From contig NC_092573.1 of the NCBI RefSeq assembly GCF_037975245.1, forward strand, positions 4,713,501 through 4,777,500: DNA of 64,000 nt, in the 5' to 3' direction. Made by a program: the position numbers and the translations under genes. Numbering within the stretch: position 1 is the stretch's first letter; each line of letters starts with the position of its first letter. A model generated the notes under the pieces. It did not search any database, was not told where the DNA came from, and saw nothing but the letters and a program-made list of their open reading frames with translations. This DNA is from Apostichopus japonicus (taxonomy: Eukaryota > Echinodermata > Holothuroidea > Aspidochirotida > Stichopodidae). Below, one piece after another: positions 13,680-24,880 of the stretch.

Positions 13680-14282
13680 GCAGTGGTTTTAACGGTCTAT
13701 AACTTAACACAATTAAATGTTGTGTTGAGCAGTGGTTTTAACGGTCTACAACTTAACACAATTAAATGTTGTGTTGATAGCAGTGGTTTTAACGGTCTAA
13801 AACTTAACACATTTCAATGTTGTGCTGATAGCAGTGGTTTTAACGGTCTACAACTTAACACAATTAAATGTTGTGCTGAGCAGTGGTTTGAACGGTCTAC
13901 AACTTAACACAATTAAATGCTGTGTTGATAGCAGTGGTTTTTACGGTCTACAACTTAACACATTTCAATGTTGTGCGATAGCAGTGGTTTTAACGGTCTA
14001 CAACTTAACACATTTCAATGTTGAGCTGATAGCAGTGGTTTTAACGGTCTACAACTTAACACAATTCAATGTTGTGCTGATAGCAGTGGTTTTAACGGTC
14101 TACAACTTAACACAATTCAATGTTGTGTTGATAGCAGTGGTTTTAACGGTCTACAACTTAACACAATTAAATGTTGTGCTGATAGCAGTGGTTTTAACGG
14201 TCTACAACTTAACACAATTCAATGTTGTGCTGATGGCAGTGGTTTTAACGGTCTACAACTTAACACAAGTCAATGTTGTGCT
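13680..14282. repeat. 51-bp minisatellite, 12 tandem copies
   Basis: Unit of about 51 bp starting gcagtggttttaacggtcta. Starts fall at about 13680, 13729, 13780, 13832, 13879, 13931, 13980, 14032, 14083, 14134, 14186 and 14237. Some units lack 2 bp (gttgagcag versus gttgatagcag). Each contains the inverted repeat aacacaa / ttgtgtt (7-bp arms, 7-nt loop) in full or lightly mutated form, so every unit could form a small stem-loop. Because 51 is a multiple of three, a 164-codon frame stays open across most of the array. It has a repetitive 'VVLTVYNLTQ' translation and is most likely not a gene. Confidence 0.95.
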
Positions 14283-15225
14283 TACCCATTTAGAGTCTTC
14301 CAAAGTACTCTCCTGAAGATTCATAACTAGACATTGCGACCGGCTAAAATTAAATTTAAATGTATTAGTTAGAGGAAAGGCATGATGTGTGGCATTAAAT
14401 CCTTGACTGACTAATTTTCAGTATGGATAACCAGCATTCCGCTTTCTGGTATAGTTGAGTCAATATTAAGGCCCTTGAGAGTATAAGTAAACTAAGTTGT
14501 TTAGGTTCAGACGAATACTTTTATATCAAGTGTTCATTGCGATTGCAAATAAATAGCTTTCATTTAACAATTAAAATAAAAGTGACATAACAGTCATATC
14601 GCTGCATATTTCGCTTAAAAAGTAGATGCAAACGGAGCTCACTCAGACATCTAAACCATTGTTTTCCATGTGCAGGATGACATTATAATGGATCATATAT
14701 TACGGCAGCACTGGATACATGAGCAAGTCTAAATATGACATCACCAAGTTAAATGTGTTTGAATTGTCAATGTTTTTGTTTAACTATTACACTGTTTATT
14801 TCCCATCATAGATATCGGTTTGCCAAAACTGAGATTGTGAAACGATAAGTTTTTTAATATGATCTCGTAGTCACATTATCGTTAATAATTAATAATCCTA
14901 TAATAAGAGGGAGCTAAATTTACCCCAATCAGTACTGCGTATATATTTGTACTAACATATGTAATAATTCTAACAGCCATTAAAACTGAAACAAAACAAT
15001 TTCATAACTTAAGCCTACTTAATTAAAGTTGGTTTCATTCCACCGAGCAATTTAACTATACGGAAATTATGACACAATTTGTCTGTCAGATTTAATTGTT
15101 TCGTCTGTAATAATGAAAATAGAAAATCATAAATATGAACGTAATCCGAAGGCCTCAGTAGATATTAAGCGTTGTATGTAAGTTCATGTGTTGATCTGTT
15201 CGAGTTTGTAGTACCGTTTTGGATA
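14283..15225. other. gene-free spacer
   Basis: AT-rich, with no recognisable gene or repeat ends. Confidence 0.5.
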
Positions 15226-15663
15226 TTACGTGTTTGTTCCGCTGGCCGCGCACTTAAAAACACACCTCATATTCAAGTCTAACGCCATCGTTCCCTGGTG
15301 AAATTTAAGGTCTAAGTCAGCCGTCTGCAAAACTTGTAGGACTAAGTCAAACCAACCAGACTCCCTCCCGTCAGAATCTATGCTCATGCAGAATATATGA
15401 AAGTTAGTTTGCACTATGAACTTCGTCAAGCTCCGAAACCGGTAGATGATATCCCGACATCAGGAACACCAGCAAGTTTTTCCCCCGCTACCCCACGTTT
15501 GTTTCGCATCCCATAGTCTGCGGACTGCCGGTCTGTAGTAACATACGATGCCGTGTTGAAGCATCTTGTTGCGGTACCTTTGGTAAATTTCCAATGCTAC
15601 AGAATACCGAAAACCCAAAACAATACATTTGATTTTAGCAAGCATACTTTCGAAAGTTAACAT
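15226..15663 (-). pseudogene. unrecognised coding-like relic
   Basis: Two minus-strand open frames (15460-15663 and 15226-15429) lie in the same reading frame, separated by one in-frame TGA and ten further sense codons. Together they give about 145 codons with a single stop in a less AT-rich patch, unusual for this window. The translation is rich in charged and aromatic residues ('YQRYRNKMLQHGIVCYY', 'RRLWDAKQTWG', 'SDGRESGWFDLVLQVLQ'). I do not recognise a family. It may be a decayed exon, a transposon fragment or a chance frame. Confidence 0.2.
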
Positions 15664-18600
15664 ATAAGAAGAAAAAAGGTTGATGTGTGATCACTTAAGT
15701 ATCATTCATTTACCGGTTAATTATGGTAACACATAGTTATGGCCAATTTAACGACAAAACGAGACTTTTTGTCATGTCATGAAACTTTCAAAACGCATAA
15801 ATCCAACTTCAACATTTTGAAATGAGTAATTAATCAATTAAACAAGACAAATTCACTCGCTATAGCAAAAGAAAACCTTATATATATATATATATTTTAA
15901 ACTAGATTTTGCATATCTTGCATTGAGAGACAAATGCCCACTATGACGTCACAGACACTTGAAGATTTCAAGTATTTTCGTATTGATTTGATTACCGTTC
16001 ACCAAGACGCCTGTATTCCCTGCAAACGCGAATGCTTACTTTATTTGACGGAAGATTTACACAAGGAATAAATATTATGTTCCGTTGTTTTTTTTTTATT
16101 TTACTGATCTGAATGACTTCTTCACACATGTCCCTATCTGAGAGTTCACCCGTGAGTACTCATAAAGCAATCAGTATAGTTATGACTCAGTCTACTGCAA
16201 GTCAATATATGATGACCAACGACATTTGCCTGCATGATTCGCTGTTTGTATAGCTAAGAGGCTCAACATAACCTCTCCAAGTTTTTTCTTTCTTTCATTG
16301 ACGTCATTACTTCATGAATGCTTTGCAAGGCTGGTGTGTATATAAATATATATAACGAACATTGTAGAAGGAATCAATACCTTTAGTCGTTACTAATTGC
16401 TTCATAAGTAGCAACTATAAGTTTCATTCACTTTTTAATGATTCTCCTGAAGAATGATCAATAATGTTTTATTAAATATCGCGACCTCATACGATGTCGT
16501 CTATATATCATGTCCATGTGAGATATCATTATGATAAAATATGCTACAGAGATCATAGGATATGAAGTTGATGAAGGCGTTATCAATGATGCAGTTTGCC
16601 CAAAATATCTATCTGCATGCTTTAATTAAGCTCGAGTGCAACAATGTGCAAATTTTCTACACATTTAATTTTTAAGAGCGATGATAATTAATTCTTTCAG
16701 AGTGTCCATGACGACCGCTCATCTCACGAGAGTAAATTCTGCTGATTACTAAGAGATATTCCTCCTACAAATTAGATTTAGCGGTGATATCCTCTACTTT
16801 AGAGCTAAGTATGTTTGAAGCCACTTCTAAGTAAGCGTATAATTCAGTCCAAGAAGGGATAATCATCATGTACTCCTTCAAACTTGGATTCCCACTGTTT
16901 GGAATCAAGAGTGTCCACAACAACACAAAATCAATGAAATAGGAAGGCTGCTATTTGCTCTAAGTGATAATAGATATTATGATTACATGTACGTAAAGGT
17001 TGTTATAATAAACATATCATAAATGAATATTAAACTATTGTCGTCAATATAATTATCGATTGTCTGATCATATTTTTTTCTGTACTTGCAAACAGTCCTC
17101 TTTGCACCTCTATACTCCAACCCTAAACTGTGTAACTAGAGATGTACTGCAGGGCAGTGGATTATGCAGCTGGATCATTTGCATTAACAAAATGTGTGCC
17201 AGGGCATCAAAGCGAAATGTTGAGATAAACAGTGTCGGAATATTGACATTTTGAATGAAAACATTTCAAGAAGTAGTCGATCATGAGAAATACAGCGATT
17301 ACGGGTTCAAATATAAGTAATAAAAGGTACAAACTACGAGATAAAAACAAATCGTATATGGGATGACACAGTTGAGATTTTGATGTAAAACGTAAAAACT
17401 TTCCTATATCACAATTGGTCCACCGTGGCATCTACAAGATTATCAATCGCCTTGAAAAGATTCCCAAACTGCCTACTGAATTTTAGCCTCCCCGACCCCT
17501 CCCCTCCCCTCCCCCGCCACTTCTTCATTGCTTCTAACACCATTGCTAGGTAGCGATTAAAGTTTATCTACAATTGATCAGTAGCAACCATGTAATGCCA
17601 GTAACTGTGAAAGAAAGTTAAAGGAAAAAGAAACTGTAAGCTCAACCAGCTATATCGAACGCCATTGTAGCAATATTTGTACCATATAGTAGGTATACGT
17701 ACTGATTCGATTTAAATATCGATAGTTAGGAGGATGGTGAGTTATAGGTTGCACTCAGGGTAGTTAATACGATCCACTAGAACGTTTCCTACCTAACCAA
17801 TGTCGACAGAGTTCAAAACCACAAGAAAACGATAAAACACAAACAAAGCCAACAAGATTGCCAATGATATCAATTGTAAGTCTGGTTTAATGATTTAAGG
17901 AGTTTCTGTCTTGTTTGATCATTCATCATTAATCACCACAAAGATTTTGCGACAAACAATTAAGACTGTTCATCGTTATATAACAACGCATTTATCTGTC
18001 GATAATACTTAAATGACTGCTACTGTCCTTATTCTTCATTTGATTGCTAATCAGCCGCACTTTCACGAATAAGTGGCTAGCTTTGTTGAGGTTAATCACA
18101 CCATTTGGGATTAACTTACTTACTATCCCGTACATTTGTTTTCGGTTAAACTTAACGAGTAGATGTTTGTTATCTGTCACTGTTTTTGCAGGTTGCCTTA
18201 ATAACTCCAACAGATGGACTTTAATCGTATAATCACTGTAAGAATAAAACTGTTTTTTGGGTATAAAGTAACCCATAAGGGCAGGTGTACGAGGTAAATC
18301 GTACTAGCAAGGGTCTCAAATGACTAGCAAAGGAGGATAATGTTTCCTCTTTAAGAGGTGACTTTGAAGGGAAAACAATCATTTAAACTCAAAGACCGGG
18401 TTAATTTGGCGTCAAATTACTTATTCAGAAAAATTAGGAATTTAACTTCAATTTTATTGTGTTTTTTTGGTTTCAACACTTGTTGATGTTTCACAATTTT
18501 GTTGCTGATCAATTCTTGTAATTTCGCATACGTAAACGCAGGTGCAGAGTGAACACCGTAGCTGTGGCAATTGAAGTCAACTTCAGGAAATGACCTGCTT

Positions 18601-18985
18601 CAAATTTGTAAATAGAGGGAGTTCGATTTGTTTCAACGAATGTGTTATCCCAATGAAATGTGTTGCTCCTTTTTTATCAACATAACGTTGAATAATCTAC
18701 AACTGAACTGTGTAATATAACTGGAAGTGTGATTTAAAAACAATGTTAAAACAATCTTACGTTGGACCTTGTCGTATTCACATACGCGAAACTCATAAAA
18801 GAAAGTATTATGAAAAAATCCAAGGTGTAATAGTGTCATGAAAAGCTGCTACGATATATGTGTAATAAGAGGTGTATTAATTCTATGAAAGGTTACTGTC
18901 ATGGCTTCATCCATTATAATTCACCACATGTAATAGGGGATCGATGTATTATGTTAATTAAAGAGTGGTCTACCAATGACTACGG
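15664..18985. other. gene-free AT-rich region
   Basis: No gene recognised. Contains a short (TA)n at about 15879-15895, a run of T at about 16087-16097 and a C-rich tract at about 17487-17518. The small frames on both strands lack conserved motifs. Confidence 0.5.
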
Positions 18986-18989
18986 TGTT

Positions 18990-19521
18990 ATTCATCCATG
19001 GAAGGCCATTGTAGCAATGGAATCCATGCTGAAACTCTTCCACGGAAGGGTGTTCTGAAATTGACATCCATGCATGATGAGGCTATTCCATAGACAGGTT
19101 TATAACATAGTGTTATCCATGGTATAATATTTCAGTTGAAAGGTGTTCTGATAATGATATCCATTCTGAGACTATTCCAATGGCAGGTATTCTAACATAG
19201 TGTTATCCATGGTATAATATTTCAGTTGAAGGGTGTTCTGATAATGGCATCCATGCTGAGGTTATTCCATTGACAGGTATTCTAACATAGTGTTATCCAT
19301 GGTTTTATACTTCAGTTGAAGGGTGTTCTGATAATGGCATCCATGCTGAGGTTATTCCATTGACAGGTATTCTAACATAGTGTTATCCATGGTTTAATAC
19401 TTCAGTTGAAGGGTGTTCTGATAATGACATCCATGCTGAGGTTATTCCATAGACAGGTATTCTAACATAGTGTTATCCATAGTTTAATACTTCAGTTGAA
19501 GGGTGTTCTGATAATGGTATC
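18990..19521. repeat. 90-bp satellite array, left part
   Basis: Tandem 90-bp units marked by cagttgaagggtgttctg, ataatggcatccatgctgag, ttccatagacaggtattcta and acatagtgttatccatgg. The marker ttgaa falls at 19136, 19226 and 19316, an exact 90-bp step. The left edge is degenerate (about 18990-19050). The array is cut at 19521 by the LTR retrotransposon and resumes in phase at 24881. Confidence 0.93.
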
Positions 19522-19731
19522 TGTAATAGATGAACTAAACGACTGGCATATATTCTTTACTCTATAAGGTCACTGGTATATATATTCCACAAGATATATC
19601 TACCCCGAGGTCACCTATGTCATATCAGTTATACACGAACCACCGAATAGAAGAGAAGTATAATCTCACTCACGCGTATTGAATGTGTTTTATTATTTTG
19701 TCTAACCCTGTACGGAAGCGGGATCACGACA
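19522..19731 (+). repeat. 5' LTR of the Ty3/Gypsy element
   Basis: 210 bp from tgtaatagat to gggatcacgaca. It carries the element's promoter and RNA start by family analogy. It matches the 3' LTR except for substitutions near 19532, 19558, 19575, 19590 and 19711, with no indels. Confidence 0.96.
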
Positions 19732-19735
19732 AAAA

Positions 19736-19752
19736 GTGGCGAAGAGGATTAA
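19736..19752 (+). other. putative primer binding site
   Basis: A few bases after the 5' LTR comes tggcgaagaggat. It begins with TGG, complementary to the CCA end of a tRNA, and sits where Ty3/Gypsy elements place the site that binds the priming tRNA. The specific tRNA cannot be named from memory with confidence. Confidence 0.45.
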
Positions 19753-19803
19753 TTTTCTACAGGAAATATTTTTCTTCAACTTCTACATCTTTCATTATTA
19801 CTT

Positions 19804-20568
19804 ATGGCTTTATTTGGAAGCTAGAGGAGTTTCGCGAAGGAAGGGAAGAATGGATCCAGTATGTTGAGCGCCTTGAACATTTCTTCGCAGCTAACAGTAT
19901 TGCGGATGAAGCAAAGAAACGTTCCATCTTTCTCAGTATTGTGGGACCCGATTCCTATAAATTGTTAAGGAATTTAGTTTCCCCGGAAAAACCAGGTGAA
20001 AAAACATTCACAGAGTTGGTTGAAATTATGACCAAACACCAAAGCCCCGCCCCATCGGAGACAGTTCAACAGCCGATTTCGAAAATCCGGTGAGTCAATC
20101 GCTACCTTCGTTTCTGAACTGAAGTCGTTATCAGAATTCTGTAATTATGGTAACACTCTTAATGATATGCTAAGAGACCGATTGGTTTGTGGGATTAACG
20201 ATGATAGAATCCAACGTAATTTGTTGGCTCAACCTAAACTCACATTTGCTAAAGCATTAGAAATAGCCACTAGCCAAGAAACGGCAGCCCGGAACGCGCA
20301 ACACCTGAAAGAGGCCTTTCAACAGCCCCTGGCGACACCTCTTACCCAAGAGTCGGTCATGCACATCCCTAAAGGTCACAAAGGTCAGAAAGTTACCTCG
20401 CAGTCCGAGAAATATCGCAATCGAAAGGAGTGGTCGTGAAAACAAAAGTGTTATCGCTGTGGAAACAATTATCACGAGCAGAAGGATTGCTGGTTCAAAG
20501 ATAAGGACTGTCATAATTGTGGAAAGAGAGGACATATTGCCAAAGTTTGTAGGAGTAAGATATCTAAA
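19804..20568 (+). pseudogene. Ty3/Gypsy gag (capsid and zinc-knuckle nucleocapsid), broken
   Basis: Gag packages the element RNA in a cytoplasmic particle. The likely start is the ATG at 19804, followed after five codons by a one-base loss near 19818 that moves the reading into the frame covering to 20093. That frame carries the capsid-like 'EEWIQYVERLEHFF' and 'LLRNLVSPEKPGEKTF'. A second shift near 20075-20085 moves to the frame holding 'MLRDRLVCGI'. A TGA at 20437-20439 then interrupts just before two CX2CX4HX4C zinc knuckles (about 20449-20550; 'CYRCGNNYHEQKDC' and 'CHNCGKRGHIAKVC'). All knuckle cysteines and histidines are intact. The frame runs on into protease without a stop, suggesting a single Gag-Pol frame in the parent element. 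Confidence 0.88.
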
Positions 20569-23274
20569 GTGAAGCAGGTCAATGTAGACACTGGACAAGC
20601 TAACGATAAATTATTTGATCTGTTCAACGTAAATGACGGTAGGGCACCATTAGCGGTGGACATAAAGATTGATGGACAGAGTGTAAAGATGGAAGTGGAT
20701 ACAGGAGCTTCTATGTCGATTGTTTCAGAGGAAACTTTCAAGGCTAATTGGCCAAACAAAAAGTGGCACAAAACAGATATTGTTCTTCGTACGTATACCG
20801 GTGCCACGGTAGAATTTTTAGGTGAAACTGAAGTGACCGTCGAATATCAGCGACCAAAATGCAAGTTGCGGTTAATCGTTATTCGTGGTGAGGGAGCAAG
20901 TCTTCTTGGTCGCGACTGGCTTCAGAAAATTCGGCTGGACTGGAACAGTTTCTACGTCAATAGCGTGACCAGGAAACGACTGTCAGATTTGCTGAACGCC
21001 CATAGTGAATTATTTAAAGAGGGACTAGGTTTGTTAAAGGGAACCACAGCCAAAATCTATGTTGACTCACAGGTCAATCCAAAGTTTCACAAACCGAGAT
21101 CAGTTCCATACGCAATGAGAAACAAAGTGGAAGCTGAACTGGACAGGTTGCAAAGTGAGGGCATAATAACGCCAATTCAGTTCACAGATTGGGCCGCGCC
21201 AATAGTACCCATCCTTAAAGCGGATAAGCCATCTATTCGGATTTGTGGTGACTATAAGGTTACTGTTAACAAAACGTCTAAATTGGATCAATATCCAATT
21301 CCCAAGATCGAAGATGTTTTCGCGACATTGGCTGGCGGAAAGACTTTTTCGAAACTGGACATGAGCCAGGCCTACCAGCAGTTGAAACTGGATGAAGATT
21401 CCAAACAATATGTGGTCATCAACACCCACAAGGGACTCTTCCAGTATAATCGCCTTCCATTTGGCATATCATCGGCCCCGGGATATTCCAACGCGCCATC
21501 GAAGGTATCTTACAGGGAATACCCAATGTAGTGGTATACCTGGATGACATCCTCATAACGGGTGCAACCTAGGAGGAACACTTGATGATCCTTGACGAAG
21601 TCCTCAGTAAGCTAGAAAATGCTGGTCTTCGGCTCAGAAAAGAGAAATGTTCATTCATGACGCCATCTGTACAATACCTAGGTCACGTGATTGACGAGAA
21701 AGGTCTTCACCCCATGCCAGAAAAGGTAAAAGCAATCAAGGAAGCACCGGCACCACGTAACGTGACGGAGCTAAAGTCGTATTTGGGTCTTCTTACTTAC
21801 TACGGGAAGTTCCTACCGGCACTGTCGACAACTTTGGCTCCACTATACGATTTGTTGAGGAAGGACACTCAATGGAGATGGACTCAAACGGAAAAGTCTG
21901 CCTTTGAGAACTCTAAAGACTTACCCATGTCTTCACAAGTATTGTGTCATTATGATCCTACAAAAGAATTAATATTGTCATGTGATGCATCCCCCTATGG
22001 AATTGGCGCTGTGTTAGCACACAAAATGGAAGACGGCTCAGAGCAACCGATTGGGTTTGCTTCGCGCACATTGTCAAGCGCAGAAAAGAATTATGCGCAA
22101 ATTGAAAAAGAGGGTTTAGCATGTGTGTTTGGCGTAAAGAAATTTCATTCGTATCTTTATGGGCGACATTTTACGCTGTTCATAGATCACAAGCCGCTGC
22201 TTGGTTTGTTCAAACAGGGCCGCACAATACCGCCGCAGGCATCCGCGTGCATTCAGCGTTGGGCTCTCACTCTTGCTATGTATGAATACAATCTCAAATT
22301 CAAACCAACAGATGCACATGCTAATGCCGACGCAATGAGTCGACTTCCATTGCCAGAAACGATTAAGAGTAATCCAGTACCCCCAGAGATAGTACTTGCA
22401 CTGAATATTCTTGATCAATGCCCAGTAACATCAGGTCAAGTACGCAAAAGTACTAGACGTGATCCAACATTATCTAAAATATTGGGTTATGTAAAATGTG
22501 TTTGGCCAGAGCAACGTAATGAGGCCTTGAAACCGTATTACCAAAGACGTAATGAATTGTCCGTAGAGGATGGATGCTTACTCTGGGGCAACAGAGTGAT
22601 AATCCCTCCTCTGCTCCGTAAACCAATATTGGAAGAACTACATGATTGTCATGTGGGAGGGTCACGCATGAAAAGTTTTGCCCGTGGATTTGTTTGGTGG
22701 CCTAGCTTGGATAGTGAAATTGAAAAGTTAGTGAAAGAATGCCGGTCTGTCAAGAAAGCAGACCTAATCCCCCTAAAGCACCATTACATTCATGGCCACA
22801 ACCCAATCGACCATGGTCCCGAATTCATATAGATTTTGCTGGACCGTTCATGGGACACATGTTGTTGGTTATAGTTGATGCTTACTCAAAATGGATCGAA
22901 GTTCATGTAATGAATAACTCAACTACTAAATCCACCATACACAATTTGCGTAAAACTTTTTCACAATTGGGAGTACCTGAAATGATAGTTAGTGATAATG
23001 GATCATGTTTCACAAGCTCAGAGTTTAAAACGTTTTGTGAAATGAATGGCATTCGACATGTAACTACTGCCACATATCACCCGGCATCAAATGGACTGGC
23101 TGAACGAGCAGTCCAAACTGTCAAACAAGGGGTAAAGAGAATGAGAGATGGAAACTTACAGGACAAAGTCTCACGATTTCTCTTCAAATACAGAATAACC
23201 CCTCAAACCACGACAGGAGACTCTCCGTCACAATTGTTTATGGGTCGCTCCTTACGTTCTCGTATGGACCTGAC
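20569..23274 (+). pseudogene. Ty3/Gypsy pol (protease, RT, RNase H, integrase), broken
   Basis: Protease has the catalytic D-T-G at 20698-20706 ('VDTGASMSIV'). Reverse transcriptase follows with 'LDMSQAYQQL' and the active-site YLDD at 21537-21548. A one-base loss near 21480 and an in-frame TAG at 21570-21572 break it. RNase H follows in the frame 21582-22832 ('CDASPYGIGAVL'). Integrase begins with the zinc-binding region (about 22640-22750, 'VWWPSLDSEIEKLVKEC'). Another one-base shift near 22745 moves reading to the frame 22739-23284. There the DDE residues are D (22832-22834), D (22994-22996) and E (23102-23104), with exactly 35 residues between the last two. The hAT element interrupts at 23274. 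Similar in domain style to K02A2.6-like invertebrate elements. Confidence 0.92.
23266..23273. repeat. 8-bp target site duplication, left copy
   Basis: ggacctga, repeated at 24185-24192, flanks the hAT element. Its length is diagnostic for the hAT superfamily. Removing one copy and the insertion restores the integrase reading frame. Confidence 0.95.
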
Positions 23275-24184
23275 AGGGGCGTAGCGAAGGGGTTTTTGTT
23301 GGGGGGGTGTGGAGAATTTGATTTGCCGACGGATCTGGAAGTGGTGACTGAAATGGGGGAGGGGTCTAAGGGGAGGTGGTGTCCCCCTCCCCTTTGGAAA
23401 ATTTTTAGTTTTGAAACGTCCTTAGATGCAATCTGGTGCATATTTTAAGTCAAATTTGATTTGCCGACGGATCTGGAAGTGGTGACTGAAATGGGGGAGG
23501 GGTCTAAGGGGAGGGGGTGTCCCCCTCCCCTTTGGAAAATTTTTAGTTTTGAAACGTCCTTAGATGCAATCTGGTGTATATTTTAAGTCAAATTTGATTT
23601 GCCGACGGATCTGGAAGTGGTGACTGAAATGGGGGAGGGGTCTAAGGGGAGGTGGTGTCCCCCTCCCCTTTGGAAAATTTTTAGTTTTGAAACGTCCTTA
23701 GATGCAATCTGGTGCATATTTTAAGTCAAATTTGATTTGCCGACGGATCTGGAAGTGGTGACTGAAATGGGGGAGGGGTCTAAGGGGAGGGGTGTCCCCC
23801 TCCCCTTTGGAAATTTTTTAGTTTGAAACGTCCTTAGATGCAATCTGGTGCATATTTTAAGTCAAATTTGATTTGCCGACGGATCTGGAAGTGGTGACTG
23901 AAATGGGGGAGGGGTCTAAGGGGAGGGGTGTCCCCCTCCCCTTTGGAAATTTTTTAGTTTGAAACGTCCTTAGATGCAATCTGGTGCATATTTTAAGTCA
24001 AATTTGGCACGGAAGAAGCTCCCGTTCTCCTTTTTCTATTCAGCTTTCCTTCTTTCTTCCACTTCCGCTCTCTTCACCTTTTCTCCTTTTGCCGACAGAC
24101 CCAAAATTTGCCGACAGCGACCAAATTATTGGGGGGTGTGACACCCCCCCACACCCCCCCCCCCCCCCGCTCGCTACGCCCCTG
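23274..24184. mobile_element. non-autonomous hAT element (911 bp) with internal tandem repeats
   Basis: Perfect 14-bp terminal inverted repeats caggggcgtagcga (23274-23287) and tcgctacgcccctg (24171-24184) are flanked by the 8-bp duplication ggacctga. No transposase is present, so a transposase must have acted in trans. The body is mostly five 138-bp tandem repeats plus a short unique segment (about 24005-24120). C-rich and G-rich tracts lie near the ends. It lies inside the integrase gene of the Ty3/Gypsy element and so is younger than that insertion. Confidence 0.95.
23320..24005. repeat. 138-bp tandem repeat (5 copies) inside the hAT element
   Basis: Units begin gatttgccgacggatctgga at 23320, 23458, 23596, 23734 and 23870, giving periods of 138, 138, 138 and 136 bp. 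Each holds a G-rich/C-rich inverted repeat. In the second unit aggggaggggg and ccccctcccct are perfect 11-bp arms around tgt, and in the others the arms are slightly altered. The unit is nearly invariant between copies, which suggests recent expansion or homogenisation. Confidence 0.95.
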
Positions 24185-24192
24185 GGACCTGA

Positions 24193-24578
24193 TCCACCCA
24201 AACTTACATCAGAGAGTTCAAGCAAAACAGGAACAGCAAAAGAGGCAACATGACAAGTCGAGTGTCAATCGATCATTTGAGTTAGGTGACAAAGTTTTTG
24301 CTAAGAACTTTGCGATCAGAGGTCAAAAGTGGCTTATTGGTCACATCGTTGAAAAGACTGGACCGATTTCATTTAAGGTTAAGTTAGAAAATGGTAACGT
24401 GTTAAGACGACATCAGGATCAGATTAGGAAATGCCATTTGAGTAACTCAGTTAATCCATTACCACCATTACCACCTAAGGACGTTGAGGCACATGCTTCA
24501 GACGTACCTGATTTAGTTAATACACCTAAGTCATACCCAAAGCGTAATCGCAAAAGGCCTGATTATTACCGGCCTTAA
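24193..24578 (+). pseudogene. Ty3/Gypsy integrase C-terminal end (downstream of hAT insertion)
   Basis: The pol frame resumes directly after the second ggacctga and runs to a TAA at 24576-24578. It holds the end of integrase with a GPY/F-like module ('GDKVFAKNF', 'KTGPISFKVKL' at about 24290-24390) and a basic, proline-containing tail ('PKRNRKRPDYYRP'). There is no chromodomain. The frame agrees with the upstream integrase frame once the 919 bp of insertion plus duplication is allowed for. Confidence 0.9.
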
Positions 24579-24657
24579 TTATTGTAAATGAAATGTATAT
24601 ACTCATCTATAACCTTGCCACAGATAATTTCAAAACGAGAAACTTAATGTTCTAATT

Positions 24658-24670
24658 AAGAGGGGAGGAG
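24658..24670 (+). other. polypurine tract
   Basis: aagaggggaggag lies immediately before the 3' LTR. By family analogy this purine run resists RNase H and primes plus-strand DNA synthesis. Confidence 0.88.
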
Positions 24671-24880
24671 TGTAATAGATTAACTAAACGACTGGCATAT
24701 ATTCTATACTCTATAAGGTCACTTGTATATATATTCCATAAGATATATCTACCCCGAGGTCACCTATGTCATATCAGTTATACACGAACCACCGAATAGA
24801 AGAGAAGTATAATCTCACTCACGCGTATTGAATGTGTTTTATTATTTTGTCTAACCCTGAACGGAAGCGGGATCACGACA
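24671..24880 (+). repeat. 3' LTR of the Ty3/Gypsy element
   Basis: 210 bp, tgtaatagat to gatcacgaca, aligned without gaps to the 5' LTR with five differences. It is followed directly by the duplicated target gtatc and the resumed satellite. Confidence 0.96.

Larger units (their letters stand above)
19522..24880 (+). mobile_element. Ty3/Gypsy LTR retrotransposon, full-length, inactivated, containing a nested hAT element
   Basis: A complete retrotransposon 5359 bp long, of which 911 bp (plus an 8-bp duplication) is a later hAT insertion. Both 210-bp LTRs begin TG and end CA and are flanked by the 5-bp duplication gtatc (19517-19521 and 24881-24885). Restoring the empty site gives an ordinary satellite unit. 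Domain order is Gag with two zinc knuckles, protease, reverse transcriptase, RNase H, integrase; RT before integrase defines Ty3/Gypsy. There is no envelope-like frame. The two LTRs differ at 5 of 210 positions by eye, so insertion was fairly recent, yet the coding region has four frameshifts and two in-frame stops. Confidence 0.96.

Noticed and set aside
13822-14316. 164-codon open frame with a repeated peptide
   Set aside because: It follows from a 51-bp tandem repeat staying in frame; variants with 2-bp deletions break it elsewhere in the array and there is no independent coding evidence.
20257-22665. Antisense open frames in the retrotransposon
   Set aside because: They are shadows of gag and pol on the opposite strand.
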